From Phallusia mammillata (Eukaryota > Chordata > Ascidiacea > Phlebobranchia > Ascidiidae): DNA of 64,000 nt. The stretch is taken from the NCBI GenBank assembly GCA_003260075.1, contig QLIY01000724.1, positions 19,968 through 83,967 on the forward strand. The letters run 5' to 3'. A program made the translations under genes and the position numbers. Below are positions 1 to 14,400 of this stretch, in pieces (the stretch's first letter is position 1; every line of letters starts with the position of its first letter). The notes below the pieces were generated by a model. The model did not search any database, was not told the DNA's origin, and saw only the letters and a program-made list of their open reading frames with translations.

Positions 1-1731
1 CAAACGAAGCATCCCAAAGTCTGTAACTACAAGCTTCAGTTGTAAAATTTGACTAAGTTGTCTCAACTCTAAATCATGCACTATTTACGCTATTTACAAC
101 ACGAAAAAAGGAATTTGCTTCACTTTCGGTCAGGTAGAACCCTTGCTTGTGTTTTTTACGACCACAGAGGTCTTGTCTAACGACCTTTTCTTTTAATATT
201 TCATGAAGTGCTACGTGTCGAGTCTCGCTTCGTTTCTGTTCATAACATTCTCCCACTTAACGAACCAGCAAACTGCACTACACTTTGTTAATTACCAAAC
301 TGAGTCATCAATTTTAATCACAGAAGACAAGAACATTTTCTCGTATTTTACTCAACAACGTGGTAATTTTCAAAAGCTGGTCGAATATGTTTAAGGTTTA
401 TTGTCAGTTTTGGCCTTTAATTCAACTCCATGTATTCTGAAGGGGGGGGGGGGTATTTTACTCAACAACGTGGTCATTTTCAAAAGCTGGTCGAATATAT
501 TGCAGGTTTATTGTCAGTTTTGGCCTTTAATTCAACTCCATGTATTCTGAAAACCGTACTACACTTTGTTAACTACCTAACTCAGACATCAATTTTAATT
601 TGCAAAGACAAGAACAGTTTCTGACATTTTACCAAAAAACGTAGTCGTTTTTAAAAGCTAATCGAATAAAATTGAGGTTTATAAGCTGTTTTGGCCAATA
701 TTGTAACTACATTGTATTTGCATGCAAGCTGGCCGCAAGTACAAAAGATCGATAGTAAGGTACTTTCAATTTGTCCATCATGCCCCAAAGGCTCAATACA
801 ACTGAAGTTATATTAGCCTTTGTGCGCCATAAAACCTTTGTATACTGCCATTGTTCTACTTCTTGCCGACGAGTACAAGCCAATTGAATGAAAGTTGAGT
901 TATAAGGAATATATTTAAAACGACAAACATTGTAATTGCGCAACATAGTAAAACTACAACAACTAACTTACATCTTAAAAAAACAAAGCACCACGGTTGT
1001 CCGAAAAACAAAAACACTTGGCAACTTGCTATTGTTTATGTTTGCCCCGAAGGCTTTCTTTATCACATCGGCTCTCTGTATAAAGTAACTACTATTTGGT
1101 GGTACATATTTCGGGTTCTGGGATTCAAGCGGTTGGATTCGGCGACATGGTGGAAATTCAGTCACTAAAAACGGAAAGCAAAAATTCATAAAGTGGATTG
1201 AATAATTCCATGTAGTTATGCGCCTATGTGGTGGGGCACAAGTAACAGAGTAATATTTTGGCATCTACTTAATTCTACTTATAATTAGGTTTGTATTTTT
1301 CTTACATTTTACTCAAAAGAGATTGGGCTCTATGTAAATCCCGCAAAACTGATTTACATTGTAACAACCCATTCTTGCTAATGTACTCTCACGGGCGGTG
1401 CCAACGGTACAACACCCCACTATAACGAAAAAGTAAAACACATTTTGGCGAATTAAAACTCTTGACAAAATGTACAGTTTCCAAAATGGAAGGCTTGAAT
1501 ATGGGATGAAGAAATGCAGAGTTTAAGTCTTTTTAAATGGGGCAAATATTATAACATTGAAAGTGACAAGTCAACCAAAGGAACACCGAATACACGCGCT
1601 GATTGTCGATTGGAGGCAAAAAGGAACACGACACAATGCTGATACAAGCAGTTACAGAAAAAATTTGGAACATTTGTTCGACGATAAAATACAGCTCAAA
1701 AAAGCAAACACCATTTCTGAGTCGCAGTTGT
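1..1731. other. 3' flank of the receptor gene; local tandem repeats, no gene seen
   Basis: No coding exon is recognised here. A segment beginning 'ctacactttgtta' occurs near 273 and again near 559. The segment after it, beginning 'tattttactcaacaacg', occurs at 344-440 and 454-550, with a third and more diverged version at about 626-721. The first two are separated by a 12-base G run. The short open frames on both strands show no family resemblance and are probably chance. Confidence 0.6.
344..550. repeat. 97-base direct duplication split by a 12-base G run
   Basis: Copies at 344-440 and 454-550 flank a G run at 442-453. They differ at several bases, for example 'gtggtaatt' against 'gtggtcatt'. 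The pattern of copy, homopolymer, copy recurs through the window and looks like two unmerged overlapping contig ends or haplotypes. A real duplication is not excluded. Confidence 0.8.
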
Positions 1732-2449
1732 CTAAATGCAACTCTCGCCTTCACAATGAGAAACTTGCTGTTCAAGGTCAGCCTCATTCACCATGCTTTT
1801 CATTTCTACAACCTCGCCATCAAGAGTTCTGTTATTTTGCGAAGGTTCTGCATCTCGTGTTTCAAACAGGACGACCGCGCCGTTAGCGGACACTTGGGTG
1901 TCGTATGTTTGCCTCGAGCTGTCTGTGCCCAACCTTTTACGCCGCTTGAACATAGGAAAGCTTCGCAACAAGGCCAGCATGGCTAGACGCTTAGAAATGG
2001 CAACATGCTCGTCTGAGTCTAAGCTACTGGGACCTGTGGAGCTCCTGGTGAGAACTCGGTGTGTGGGGTCTTTAGGTGCGTTATTGTTATTATGGTTGTT
2101 GTTGTTGTGGTTAGGCAGATGTTTTGATTTGTCTGGTGATGGTTTAGCAACGGTATCTGCCAGTTTAACCGTAGTCAAACTGCATGTTGCGTGGTTCACC
2201 CCTCGCGTGGGGGATTTTCCTGAGACTGAGCCATTTTTAACGCATTTGTGGTCGATAGAAACAAGCGCAACGTCCCCATTGGTGTTCTGTTGGTCTCCTT
2301 CCACATATACTTGTATAGTTTTGCGCCTCTCCTCCTGTCGACTGCCACCGTCTGAGCGTTTCTCAGTGGGTCTCGCTTTTTGCCGGTCGTCCCCATACAA
2401 ACTGTGTCGGTGTGTTTTGTAAAACGCCTTAGCATCTCTACGAAAGGAT
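1732..2449 (-). CDS. LGR last exon: cytoplasmic tail
   Basis: The exon opens with SFRRDAKAFYKTH, continuing the NPFLYAILTK end of TM7, and encodes about 239 residues to a TAG stop. This tail is much longer than the roughly 60-80 residues typical of vertebrate glycoprotein hormone receptors. It is hydrophilic, rich in Arg, Ser, Thr and Lys, and has an Asn/His run (HNNNNHNNNN). It ends in ESCI. No known domain is seen; a regulatory or scaffolding role is a guess. Confidence 0.9.
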
Positions 2450-5400
2450 CTGAAAAAGAATAAGGGCAATAAATGCAAATGTAGGTCACATTATTTTACA
2501 AACCCAAAAATTCCATAAATATTTGTAAACATATTTTGCATTAGCTTTACGAAAAAGGGGTTTCAGTAACGTTTCAATTTATTTATCGTGTTTACCTCAA
2601 ACGGTTATTAATTTTAGATTTATCGAAGGCAATTTTCGCACATCAAGTAGAAACGCCGTCAAAATCAATTTTTAAACATTTTTCACATTAATTAAATAAA
2701 GACAACAACGTGTTCAAGCTCACCTATAATTTATTTGTAAAGTTTTTAAATTATGAGTGGTTATCGTAATAAGGACGGATGTGCACAACCATCTAAAAAA
2801 TGTTCAAAATGGCTACTGCAAAAATCTTGAGCAACGAAAATAGTCAAAAAAATCTTACTTGGTCAAAATGGCGTAGAGGAATGGATTGCAACAAGCATTG
2901 AATGGAAAGCAAGCGACCAAAAGGATCTTAGCGGTCGACATCGAAAGCAGGGGAAGCCCCGCAAGCGCGAAGAGCGAGAAAAAACAGATCGGGAAAAAAC
3001 AAGCAAAATCGGTGAAAACCAGCACAGCCATCCTCTTGGCGACACGAGCGTCGGCTTTTCGGCTGTTCATCACACCGTAACAGCCCTCTCCTCCGCTGTA
3101 ATAAGTAATATAACGTTGGTTAGTAAATTGGATGTGGATAAAGAGGGCGTTAGTGGGAAGTTGAACCACTAGGGAAATTACTCACTACTTAGGCTTGCTT
3201 CTGATTATAATCAGTAGATTATTCAAGATTGAATAATTATTCAAGATTGTCACGTAAAAATTGGAGGGTTAGGCAATATTTGTGGGGAAAATTATACGTG
3301 TTTTAAAGTATGAGATTACAAAATACCTAGGTAAATAGCAGTATACAAAGCTAAAAAAGTGTCAAATTTTGCTTAAAAATGTTCTTATATATCTCGGCTT
3401 ATAGGAAACAGCAGGCCAATGTTAGTGTATTAATGCCTAGTTCACGGACCGAAATAAATTCATGAAAGTATTGCCACTGTCCACGACCACCACATGCCGT
3501 ACAAAATATTTCTGTACCGTTTTTAATATTTGGGCCCCGAATTTACCAATGCTTATTAGACGAAAACTATCAACGGAACATGTTATTATTTACCTGTGAG
3601 AAGTTCTTGGTTTAGAATCGTCAGTCTTCTTGCTTTGTCGAAGTTTGAAAAACTCCTTGATTCCTCGTTCGAGCCCATTAGCGGATCTTACTATTGCGTA
3701 CATTGAAAGATAACTTCCGATCACTATCACAAATGCTACGATGTCAAGTGACAAAAGCGCCGCTACATAAGCTGTGCCTGTAAAATAACAAAGTGTTAGA
3801 ACATTACTTTTCCGAAAACACAATAGAAATGTTTGAATAACAAAAAAATAACAAACAAATGTTGAATAGGTAGTTTTTGCTAAGCTGTTGTAAGGTGGCC
3901 TTTATAGGCGCTTTATAATGTTTTTAAAAGGTCTGTAAGTTATCGGATAATCTGGGATCGAATGTACAAAATACGACTTTAGAGTCATAACATACGTGTA
4001 AATTACAAATTTTAGGCAACTGTTTCATTAAAGTAAGAAAGTAAGAAACCCACGTAAGACAATAGAAAAACTAAAATTAATGTTAAAAAAGAGATAAAAG
4101 TAGAAAAACTATGCAATTAAACAATGTGCATTTTTATGGAAGACCTTATTTTTCAATGGCATTTCAATTTCTGACTGTTACCAATAAACCAGGCTTAAAA
4201 TTAGAGCTATTTTTCTTACCTGATGTGGTTCTAACATCCATTGGTAGACAAACTGCAGTTCGTTTGTAACTGTTCACTCCAACAACAGGCAGAGTTGCAA
4301 ATAAAATAGCAAGCAGCCAGCCAACAAGCATAATGATTCGACCACATTTCAACGTCATCCGTTTGTCAAGCTGGATGGCGTAACGGATTGCATACCTAAT
4401 AGAAAAATGCATGTTAAAAAATTGGTTTAGACCTAAAAAGCTTATGTCGTTACAATATCTGAAAATGGTGTAATTGGCAAATATTAATTTTGAGTTTAAA
4501 AGTACGAAAGTATCGGCAGTCTGATACAAGTCAGTTGCTTGGGAAAAATAAAAGATGCTATTGTGATTTAATCTATTCTAGATGCTTCATATAGGAAAGT
4601 TGTTTATGAAATCTCACCAAAATTGGCGAAAAATGACAAATTAAATGGCGGACGTTGTTTTCACACTGTATGAAGCGTTTTTTATTTTTACAACTCTGCA
4701 GCTTTTATCGGTCATCGGCTTTTCCTTTTGCTATACACGTTTTATATAAGGATTTCTTATCCATGTTAATCTAAAGTCCAGACACAAATGCAGAACCGCA
4801 GTTTGAAAACACACTTTCGACGAAAATTAACAAAAACATGCGTTTTTTTGAAAAAAAAGAAAAAAAAAATTTTCTGGACTAAGAATAAAGTATAAAATAA
4901 TTGTGAAAAACAGGGGGGGGGGACAGTTTGAAAACACACTTTCGACGAAAATTAACAAAAACATGTGTTTTGAAAAAAAAAAACGTTTCAGGACTAAGAA
5001 TAAAGTATCAAATAATTGTAAAAAACAAATCATGAACTAAAATGCAAATTCAAATTTGTTTTTACGCTTACCATCGCTCCAGAGAAATGACGCCAAGTGT
5101 GTAGACCGAAAGCTGTGACGAAAAAACAGAGAGAAAGCCGATAACGTCACAACCCCCGAACGCTTGCCATTCCACCCCGAACTTATAATATTCCCCGGAG
5201 CTTTTGCTGTCCATGGCAGACAGGGCAAGAACGTAAATTCCCATACACAAGTCCGCAAAGGCAAGATTCAAAATGAGGAATTTCGGAACCGAGAGATGGC
5301 GCTGTTGAGTCCTCGACTTGTCGACGGCGACCGCGAGCAAAACGAACATGACGAAGAAATTGCCGAAAACAGCCAAAGTTGCGACACCCCATGAAACAAC

Positions 5401-8400
5401 GACCAGTCCTGGGTGTCCTAGCAGGTTTTCGCAGGGATTGAAAACGTCTGGTTGGGGCGAACACTTAACGAGGTTCCTGTACACATGCTCCCTTAAAGTT
5501 CCATTTTTGTCACGGTAACACATCTTCGTAACCGTTGCTGAGCCATTGTTTTCGGTTGAGACGGTCGCTGGTCTCCAAGGTTGATTGTTGGGGTCACTAC
5601 ACAAGAATACTTGTTTTTAAACTTACTTCTAAGGCACGAAAATCAGGTTTTTATATAGGCATTTTAATAGGGCCGGTACTAAGAATTTCGTAAATACTTT
5701 GAAACTGCGACGACTTTTGTACTGATTAATGGCAGAGAAAAGGCGGTCGTGGTGCATGAGTCATTCGTCGTGTACTAAACAAGCCTGACTGTCCTGCACC
5801 TTTATCGACCGATTAAATGTCCCTTGCTATGAAGCTAACTTTGTGCATCTTCTGTTCAAAGCAGTAAAAATTATCACAGCTTTTAAAATTGGAGCTTGCT
5901 TTATTATTTTTGGTTTTAAAGATGGACAACTTTAAAGTTGATAGTATTAAATTAGCCACTACAAAAATCAGAAATGTTCTGGAGTTTACCAACACAACAA
6001 AATATACTCCAATTTGAAAACAACAGATTTATCGCCAAAACGTGCAGTTATTGTCTGCAAATATACGTGCATGTAAATTTACCATGATTTCTGGGCTTGT
6101 TGCGACAATATTGCACTAATCAAAATATTTCTTTTTCGAATTTAATTACATCCGATAAGCTGTACACGAGAGTCAACCGGAAGATTAAAACTGTTTTGGC
6201 ATGTTGACTTGGTTTGTTCACAACAGCAGACTTTGATGATTGCAATTACGTCACTAAGACACGAATTTGTTCGCGCCAATTTGCCGCGGGTCACAAACGG
6301 GAAGAATGTTGATTGGAATCTCTCTGGTTGATAAACAAGCGTCCGGCTTCAATTAGCTCATAGCGGAAAATGTAGCGCTTGTAACAATGCCTAATTCCTT
6401 TAATCTTTTTTATGCCTGCGTTTACCGTGAGGTCAAAATTTATACCCAATTTTGCAGCGAGTACCAACAAACATATACGTTACAATAAAATTGTTTTTTG
6501 GACAAAACAATTTTGTTTATTATTGCAAGAATATTTTGTAAGACCCGTAAAAAATTGAAAATCGGTAAAAAGTTGGATAGGTTTGGGTCTTTTGCATCAA
6601 ACGTTTAACAAAAACAACACAAGATTAAAGTGTTGAAACTGCATGCCTAGAACTATTCAAACTTAACAAAACACATCTGTAGATTAAATTAGCTCGTTTA
6701 GCAGTTTTAAGCTTGATGTTAGCCTTGGCAACATGCCAAGTGTTCGTTGGAAAGCCTTTCTATACAGCCTACATGCTTAATTATCTTCATAAGATTGGTT
6801 TCCCCTTCAATACACACAACGGCTGATCAATCAGGATATTCTTATCGCGGGATGCCGTTATCTTAATGAAGAAAAACTCATTTGTGCTCTTTACCCCTCA
6901 AGTGTGATTGAAATTGGAAACCCATAGCAACGCGTGTGGTCTTTAGCACCCGTTTTCCATTCACCTAAACTCCTGTAGGCAGTAAAACCCCATTATCTCA
7001 AATAATGTGTACGGTTCTAATGCCTCCAAAAAATGCCGGTAAAAGCGAAACGAGGAAAAATATTTGAGAAAATCTATTTCCTTCCAACGACAGTCTTTTC
7101 TGATTTATACTCCTTATATTTGTTTTTTTTTTTCGCTGGTTTTTTCATCTAAGTTTACTGCTGTAGTTTTTAAATCAAAGGCGTTTCGCAGGACATTCTA
7201 CCTTTTGAACGTTCGAGTAATTTAAGTAAAATTACATATGCCAGAAGAGCTCTTTATAAACTTGAGTTCAAGTAATTCTTTCTTTTTACAACTATTCTGG
7301 TAACCCTTTTCCCCGCACACCTAACGACATGTTGAACATCGTGTTTTTACATTTGTCACAAATTTTCATACATAAATTGTCATGAAATGTGGAATCCATA
7401 ACGTTTAAACTAACAGCCCATTTGGCCCATTACTCTAAAAAGTTCCTCTACGGTTTTTATAAAACAAGAAACATGGATGGGAATTTTGCAAAAAAGAATT
7501 GAATAAAATTTTCAAACCTGTCCCACTTGTCAGTGCTGGAGTCGGTGCCAAAGTTGTAGGAGGTGATATCGCCTGTACCCGCGTAGTCCGTAAGATCGTT
7601 TGTCTCTTCACCAGTGAACGAATAATCGTGAAAGATGATGATCGATTCTGGGAAACAGAAATATGATAATGAACTTACGTGATTACTGATCTGGAGGTAA
7701 CAACTTGGATAATGAAACAATAAACAAATTGAGTAAATTAGTGGAAAGGTTTGTGGAGACCATGATGCTTTTCAATTAGGTAAAGTATATTGACGTCATT
7801 TTTAACCTATTCCTCGTTCATGGCAGGGACCCAAATTTCAGATGGCACGTCCTCTCACAAAGGTTAGTGGCGTTTGTCTAACTACTTTGGAGTATAACGG
7901 TTGGACCATATATGTCTTAAAATGCATTGAACGAATAAAGTTAGTATTTCCTTGGTTGTTACGCGACACCTCTTTCGCACCTTTTTATCAATCTTTCATA
8001 TGACTCAATTAGTTATAAACGAGTCAACTGATGTCCCCCCATATCGCTGAAGATGACATGAGCATTTGCCGACCTGTTTGAATAATAAAGTATGTCGCTT
8101 TTTACGTCAATTAGGGCCGTTATGTTCCTCATTAAACTTATAAAATTTGTGTACAATCAAGAACACATATTTGTAAGTTAAGAAAAGGTGTTTTATTCCA
8201 TATGTAACTTTGGCAATAAGCAAGCTCTCAGATTCCCATGCCAATGTATAGAATTTCACAGGGTGCCTTTGCAGATATGCATAACAGTGGTATGTGAATA
8301 ACAAACTTTTTCGATATAACTTTGAAATCTATACGAAGCAGTAGCAAATGTGGACAAATCGATAATAAATTTTACTTTGTTGACAAATCAATATTAAACC

Positions 8401-11400
8401 TTACTTTAGGAACAAATCGAAAATGTACAAATTTTACTAATTTTACTTTAAAAACATTCTTTTTTAATTCCGTGAACTTAACATACCGTTATCTATCAGT
8501 GGGTTCCAATCGTACGTTGACAAGTCTGAGATAATGTCACCATGGGGAAGTATAGGGAGCATTTCCGGGATTTCAGTGTCATCTGCATCACATGGAACCA
8601 ATTCATCTTTATCTTCTGATTGGAAAATTGTCCCGAATCCGTATTCCTTGTTTAGGGCACAACAATGGGCTGGGTAGGTCACCTTGGCTTCACGTAAGGA
8701 CGGTAGACCGTCAGTTTTAAATCGAACTAGATTTGCAGTGTCTGATATGTCCAATATGGAAAGGCTGTCCATCCCCGTTGTTGGTAAACTTGAAATTGCC
8801 GTCTGTTGCAAAAACCTAAAAATGAAATAAAAGTTTATTATAATTTTAAGAATTTAGCTTTTTTTTAATCGCTACGCTGTATTTTTAGTTGACCCCGAAA
8901 GAGTTCATGCCGAAATATAACCACAAGTTCTGGTTATAGTAAACTGAAGCTTTCAGTACAATCAAATCAGTCCGTGTTTTTCGTTTTGCAATGTAATATA
9001 AGTAATATCGATTTCGCTGATTTAATAACATCCCCACTTCTTATTCAAATATATTTATAGCTAAAAAGGTTCATGTACTATTCTGAACAACCTAAAATAT
9101 AAAATAGTATCTTTGATGCACTCTTTGATGTTGTACCAATCAAAGGTGCATTAGTTTCACCAGCAGTGCAAAATCACAGAAATCTCCATTTTTGCCTGTT
9201 TACTGTTTGGAACGCGCTTGGATTTTAATCGTGTTTAACGTTACAACATTCTGGTGTGTGTTTCCTAAACACTAACCACCGTCAGTGGCGCAGCACTCCT
9301 AACAATCAAAGCGGATTGCATAACGCCATAAAAGTGATTGTAGATTCGACCCAAATAAATTGCTTCAAGCAAACAATTTATTTACAGTTGAAACTTACGC
9401 ATATTTATCAACTGTTTGTTGCCACAATATTTGTTTTATATAAGTTTTGTAGAGGATTTATATACATGAAAATGTGTACAAATTGCAAGAATATGTGTAC
9501 AAATGTCGTACAAAGTATAAAACGTGCGTATATAGAAAGCGACCGTACAAGGTGTGGCATGTTCAAGGTACTTACAATTCGTTAAAATTGTCAATTCCAG
9601 AAAAGGCATGTTCTTGTAAATTATCCAGTGCGTCGTTGTAATTCAAGACTCTACAAAAAGATTTTTGATTTAGATTTAGAGCCTTTTGCGTTTGATTAAG
9701 AGACATAAGCTTAACGATCAAGGTAATAAAAACTTACAATGTTGTAACCCGACTTCCACGAAAAGCAAAATCCTCCACTTCTTTTAAGTTTGGGTTTGAA
9801 ACGATTTTTCTGGAATTATATCAAGTATAAGCTATTGCTGCCAGGCATAGTATCAAGTTTATAGAGCTCTTCTGGCAAATGTATATTTCATTCCGACGTT
9901 TCGACGTCCTATACAAGACGACCTGTATAGGACGTCGAAACGTCGGAATAAAAATACATTTGCCAGAAGAGCTCTATAAACTTTATATCACGTATAGTGT
10001 TCAAAAATGTTGGGTTGGTTCGCATTGCCTTAGACACAGGCAATAAACAACGTTTTGTTTTTAACGAAACGTACCCAAACTGATCAACACAAGACCACCA
10101 CATAACTTGCATATAGTAAATACATTCTTTGTAGGCGCTTCTACAAATTTTCGACAACTGCATGCCAGCACCAGTGCTACGTTAAAAGGAAGATGTATGT
10201 ATGTATGTTAAAAAGTGCACTTGATATTGCATAAGCAATTACATAGTTTTTTAAGGAGAATAAATATAACTAAGTTATAGTAACGATTCTTTTTAAGGCC
10301 GCGTAACAGGGGCATTAAATCCCTCCCAAACGTAAATAAACATTCTATATAGGAAATCTCTGATGGTTATGGATATCCTAAAGGTGCCAGGCAATTGCAA
10401 AGATTAGTCTGACAAATCCGACACCATTAGCGATAAAATCCACCCATTTTTAGAAGCTGGTATACCGCAATGACACTTAAATCGAAAATCGTACCATGCC
10501 CTGTGTGTGTCGATGGAACCTCACATTAAGTTATAAGACCCATGCAGTCGCCTTGTTAAAGTCCTAAGTGGGTGCATGGGATTTACCAATACACTATTAC
10601 AGTCCTTAGCGTAATATATCTACGGGGTTTTTAGCTGGGGTGACGGAAGAAGGGAGTTTATGACGTCAACAATGAGACAATGAACAAATTACGTCATAAA
10701 CGAAAATGAAATGCCAACAAATTAGGTCATTTTCATTAATATAACGCTGATTTACTTAATGAATCAAATATCGTTCGGAAGCGTAGATACATATCAGATA
10801 ACAGTAAAGTAATGAAGCACAGCTCTTTAGCTGTTTAAGCAATCAGGAAAAGCCGTGCCATAAATCGGATAGAATGATGTTGTGTGGCAAGTACTTACAT
10901 TTTCAGCTCCACTGCTGTGATATTAGAAAACGAATCGCGATGGACCTTTACTAATTTGTGGTTGTTTGATATCGTGCTGCAAAACAATAAGCAAGGTTTA
11001 AATATAAGAGTCCATCCTTATTTTCATGTATTTCAGTCCATCTTCATATTTTTCATCATCTAAGCAACGTTTCAAAGGGTGACTTTAAAAAGAAACATAT
11101 ATTTGGTGCAAAGATTTTCACTGTAACATGCATTCAATATTCGTTACTTTAAAATGCGACATTCATCTTATGTTGAGGTAAATGACAAAATGTTGGTGTA
11201 CATTGCTATAACGTGATCTGATCTGTGACTGCATAAGCTAAGCACTGTAACCCGCCACGTTGAAATTGAAAATTATTTTTTGACTTTATTGTTCCTTTTG
11301 GCCTACAAAGTGTATACGAACGAAAATCTGAGTGCGTCATGAAGAAAATGGTGGAGAACTATATATGAAACACATCGCAAAAGAAAATGGTAATCTATAC

Positions 11401-14400
11401 TTGGGTATATTTAGACTCTGCAGCTCATAACGAACCGGGTTTACCCCCGGACGTCAATAAAACCAAAGCTTTATCTAGACAGGACGTTTCTCATCGTCGC
11501 GACAACTTAATATGTAGACGCATGTTGTCGCTTGTAACCAGCTCTAATATGTTAATAGCCTTGGGACGGCGCCTGGGGATCTTAAGTCTTTAATGCCAGG
11601 CGGAGCACTGCGACATACCGCATACGCATTACATCTGTGCTGAAGTCACCGTTGGTGTTTCTCCCTCTACGACAGTCAACGGCACAGGTTTGGTGATGCG
11701 CGACAAGGTTTAGTCATCGCCCAAAAGGCTTGTGTTTGCTACTGTGTTTTGCAGGATGACTATGGGGGACTAAAACAGTAACGCCTTGGTTTTATTTGAC
11801 TGCGATTTCAACAAAAGAGTTTCTTTGCTAAACTTTATATAAAAGTTATTTAAAAAGACTCGTTTTGGGCGCGTTAGCGGTTCGACTGTCTACTCGCTTT
11901 TTGTTTTCCACGTAAGTCAATTTAACTTGAGTTGTATTAGGCCAAATACTCAACTGCACTCGATTGTTACTGCTCATAAAACGTCAGCCAAATGGAAAAA
12001 CTTTATGCGACTTCTGATTTCGCAATCCTTATCTATTCTGTACAATTTGTCTCAACTCCAAAGCAATCTGTTTTACACTTTTGTATAATGTGGATTTCTG
12101 TAGGAATTGTACCCGTTTTTATATACTCACATCTTCAGAGGTCGTTCAAATGGACCCGTCAAGCCATTGAAGCCTTGGATCCTTGTGAGGCCAGTCTCCC
12201 TTAAAACTCTGCAAAATGAAACAGTGTAACTCATACGCCCTGTTGGTCGGGTTGGATTAGGTTTAATTTAGATAGCAATCTTTTGGGCGAACTTGGTGCT
12301 ACAGATATACCAGATTATGGACGATTTCCGCGGAGTAAATTTATGGGTGACTATAGCGTTGAAACCTATACGTAATGATATCAAAATTTTTGCTTTCCCA
12401 TTATACACAATTAATTTGTATCACTCCAAATTTCTTTTCAAGTAATTTGCATGAAGCATGTGATCATAAATTTAATGAAAAGAAATGCAAAAAATGGTTA
12501 TTAAAAATAAAGCCAAACATTTTTGGCTCTTTTTAAACAAATAAGCGCCAGCAGCCTTCTTAAATGGATGTGGTTTGCTTCAAGCACCACTTTAAAGCAC
12601 AATGTTTTCATTTAGGCTAAGCATTGCGGTGTACATTTATGTTTCTAAAAACAATAGGTAGTTTTATTAAACTTTAGCATGTGAGTTTTGGATTTACTGC
12701 TTAAGTTAAAAACTAAATATGGTTTTGTTTGAAGAAAACTTCTTACACATTTCGAAGATTTGGTGCCCCTTGAAATGCAGATTCAGATATTGTTGTGAGG
12801 CTTTGTACGTACTCGATCGTCCTGCAATAAAAACAATGGTGAATAACAACGGTGAAAGATTGATGACTAAAAACACTTAAATTCAAATGAGACTTGAAAT
12901 TTCCGGCTCATTTGCTTGCCCCCTTTTAGGTTTGGAGGTTAGATTTGTTTTTTGTCATAAGGTTTTTATAACAAAGAAATTAATTTTAAATTAATTTTTG
13001 GTTTGTTTGTGGCCATATTTGGAATTAAACGGACGTTCCGACCAACAAAGGCTTGAAATAATTTATGGCTTTTTTAATTTCTGCTTAACGTTATACTCTG
13101 CTAATAATTAATATTTATAAGGTAACCATTGTATTGTTTTATGACACTTTACATTAGCGCCTCTAATTTTTTTTACAAAAATAGAGGGTAACATAAAAAT
13201 TTTGTTTTATTGGTATTTTTTACACCAAAGTACATTTCGGTTGAAATCTTGTCGCAATACCGTGCGACCGTATTTCCATTGATTGTCTTTATTTTATTCT
13301 TTCAGTCAAAGAAAGTACAAATATTGATGTAGATAAACCATGGTATTTACAAATTGTAAACCATTGATTTCGATCTCAATAAAAGTTGTTTTATGTCATG
13401 TAATTATACCAACCCTAAAATGGTTGAATTGATTGTTAATTAAACTGTCTTCAAACGCAACTTCTGATACATTGGGCAGTGGAATTACCCTACGGGCCAC
13501 GGCTTAAACGAAGCAAAGTGAAGCGAGTTTACTGATAAGTGATTAGCACTGCAAAAACAAACAATTGCAAGGCCCCCGGCAAAGCGGCTTCGACCACCAC
13601 TGAGCAAGAATCAAACTTGTTTTAAGGAATATTCACACAAAAAACTGTAGGTTAACTGCACTTACGCCCCAAATTATTTCTCAACATTTTGGGGTTTGTT
13701 TTTTCTGCCACAGTATAACCATTCAAAGACTTGATGAGGATACAATAGAATTATAACACTATGGACTTAAAAGTGTTGTATGTGGTACTGTGGCCGAGGA
13801 GTGTATACACTCTAATAATATACGCCCTTAACTTTAAACATCATTTCGAATGCTGGTTTCAAACGAGTTTTATCTGATTTCCCGCATTTTTTGTCTCAAT
13901 TGCGTTAAACTTACGTTAAACATGTCAAATCCCAACTTCCACCAAGGTTATTAACTAAACTCCTTAAATTTAAAATGATTTTTTAATGCGGTTAATTCAG
14001 TTTGCTGTTTTGAGACATCTTCGCATGGTTGCTTGGCAATGAAAACAAAGTGTAACTAAGTCCATATAGCCAAGGATTAGATTGTTCACTGCGCTGACTG
14101 GTGAACTAATTTTCTGTTCTCGGTCTCCGCGATGTCACTAAAAGTTCGCACCGGTGACAGCAGTCAGCAAACAAATCGAGTGCCTGCCTAGAAGCATTCG
14201 CCAATCGCCTGGAAACCAATACAAACTTACTGTACAGGCTGTGAAGGTGCAAAAAAGTGAACAACAATACAACAACAGGAAATTTTAAGAGGACTGACAA
14301 ATAAGGCCGCTTTGATGCAACCATTAGGCAAGTTTTAAATAGCAGCGTGTTTTCTGAAATACGTTATTCGTGGACTCATTTAATTGTATGATTTTTGCCT

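Noticed and set aside
1793-2422. Plus-strand frame of 209 codons
   Set aside because: It is antisense to the LGR tail exon and shows no independent coding features.
3041-3076. Alternative LGR acceptor directly before CCGAAAAGCC (AACAG)
   Set aside because: It is in frame, but the acceptor at 3095 has a better pyrimidine and TTACAG context; the protein would differ by only about ten loop residues.
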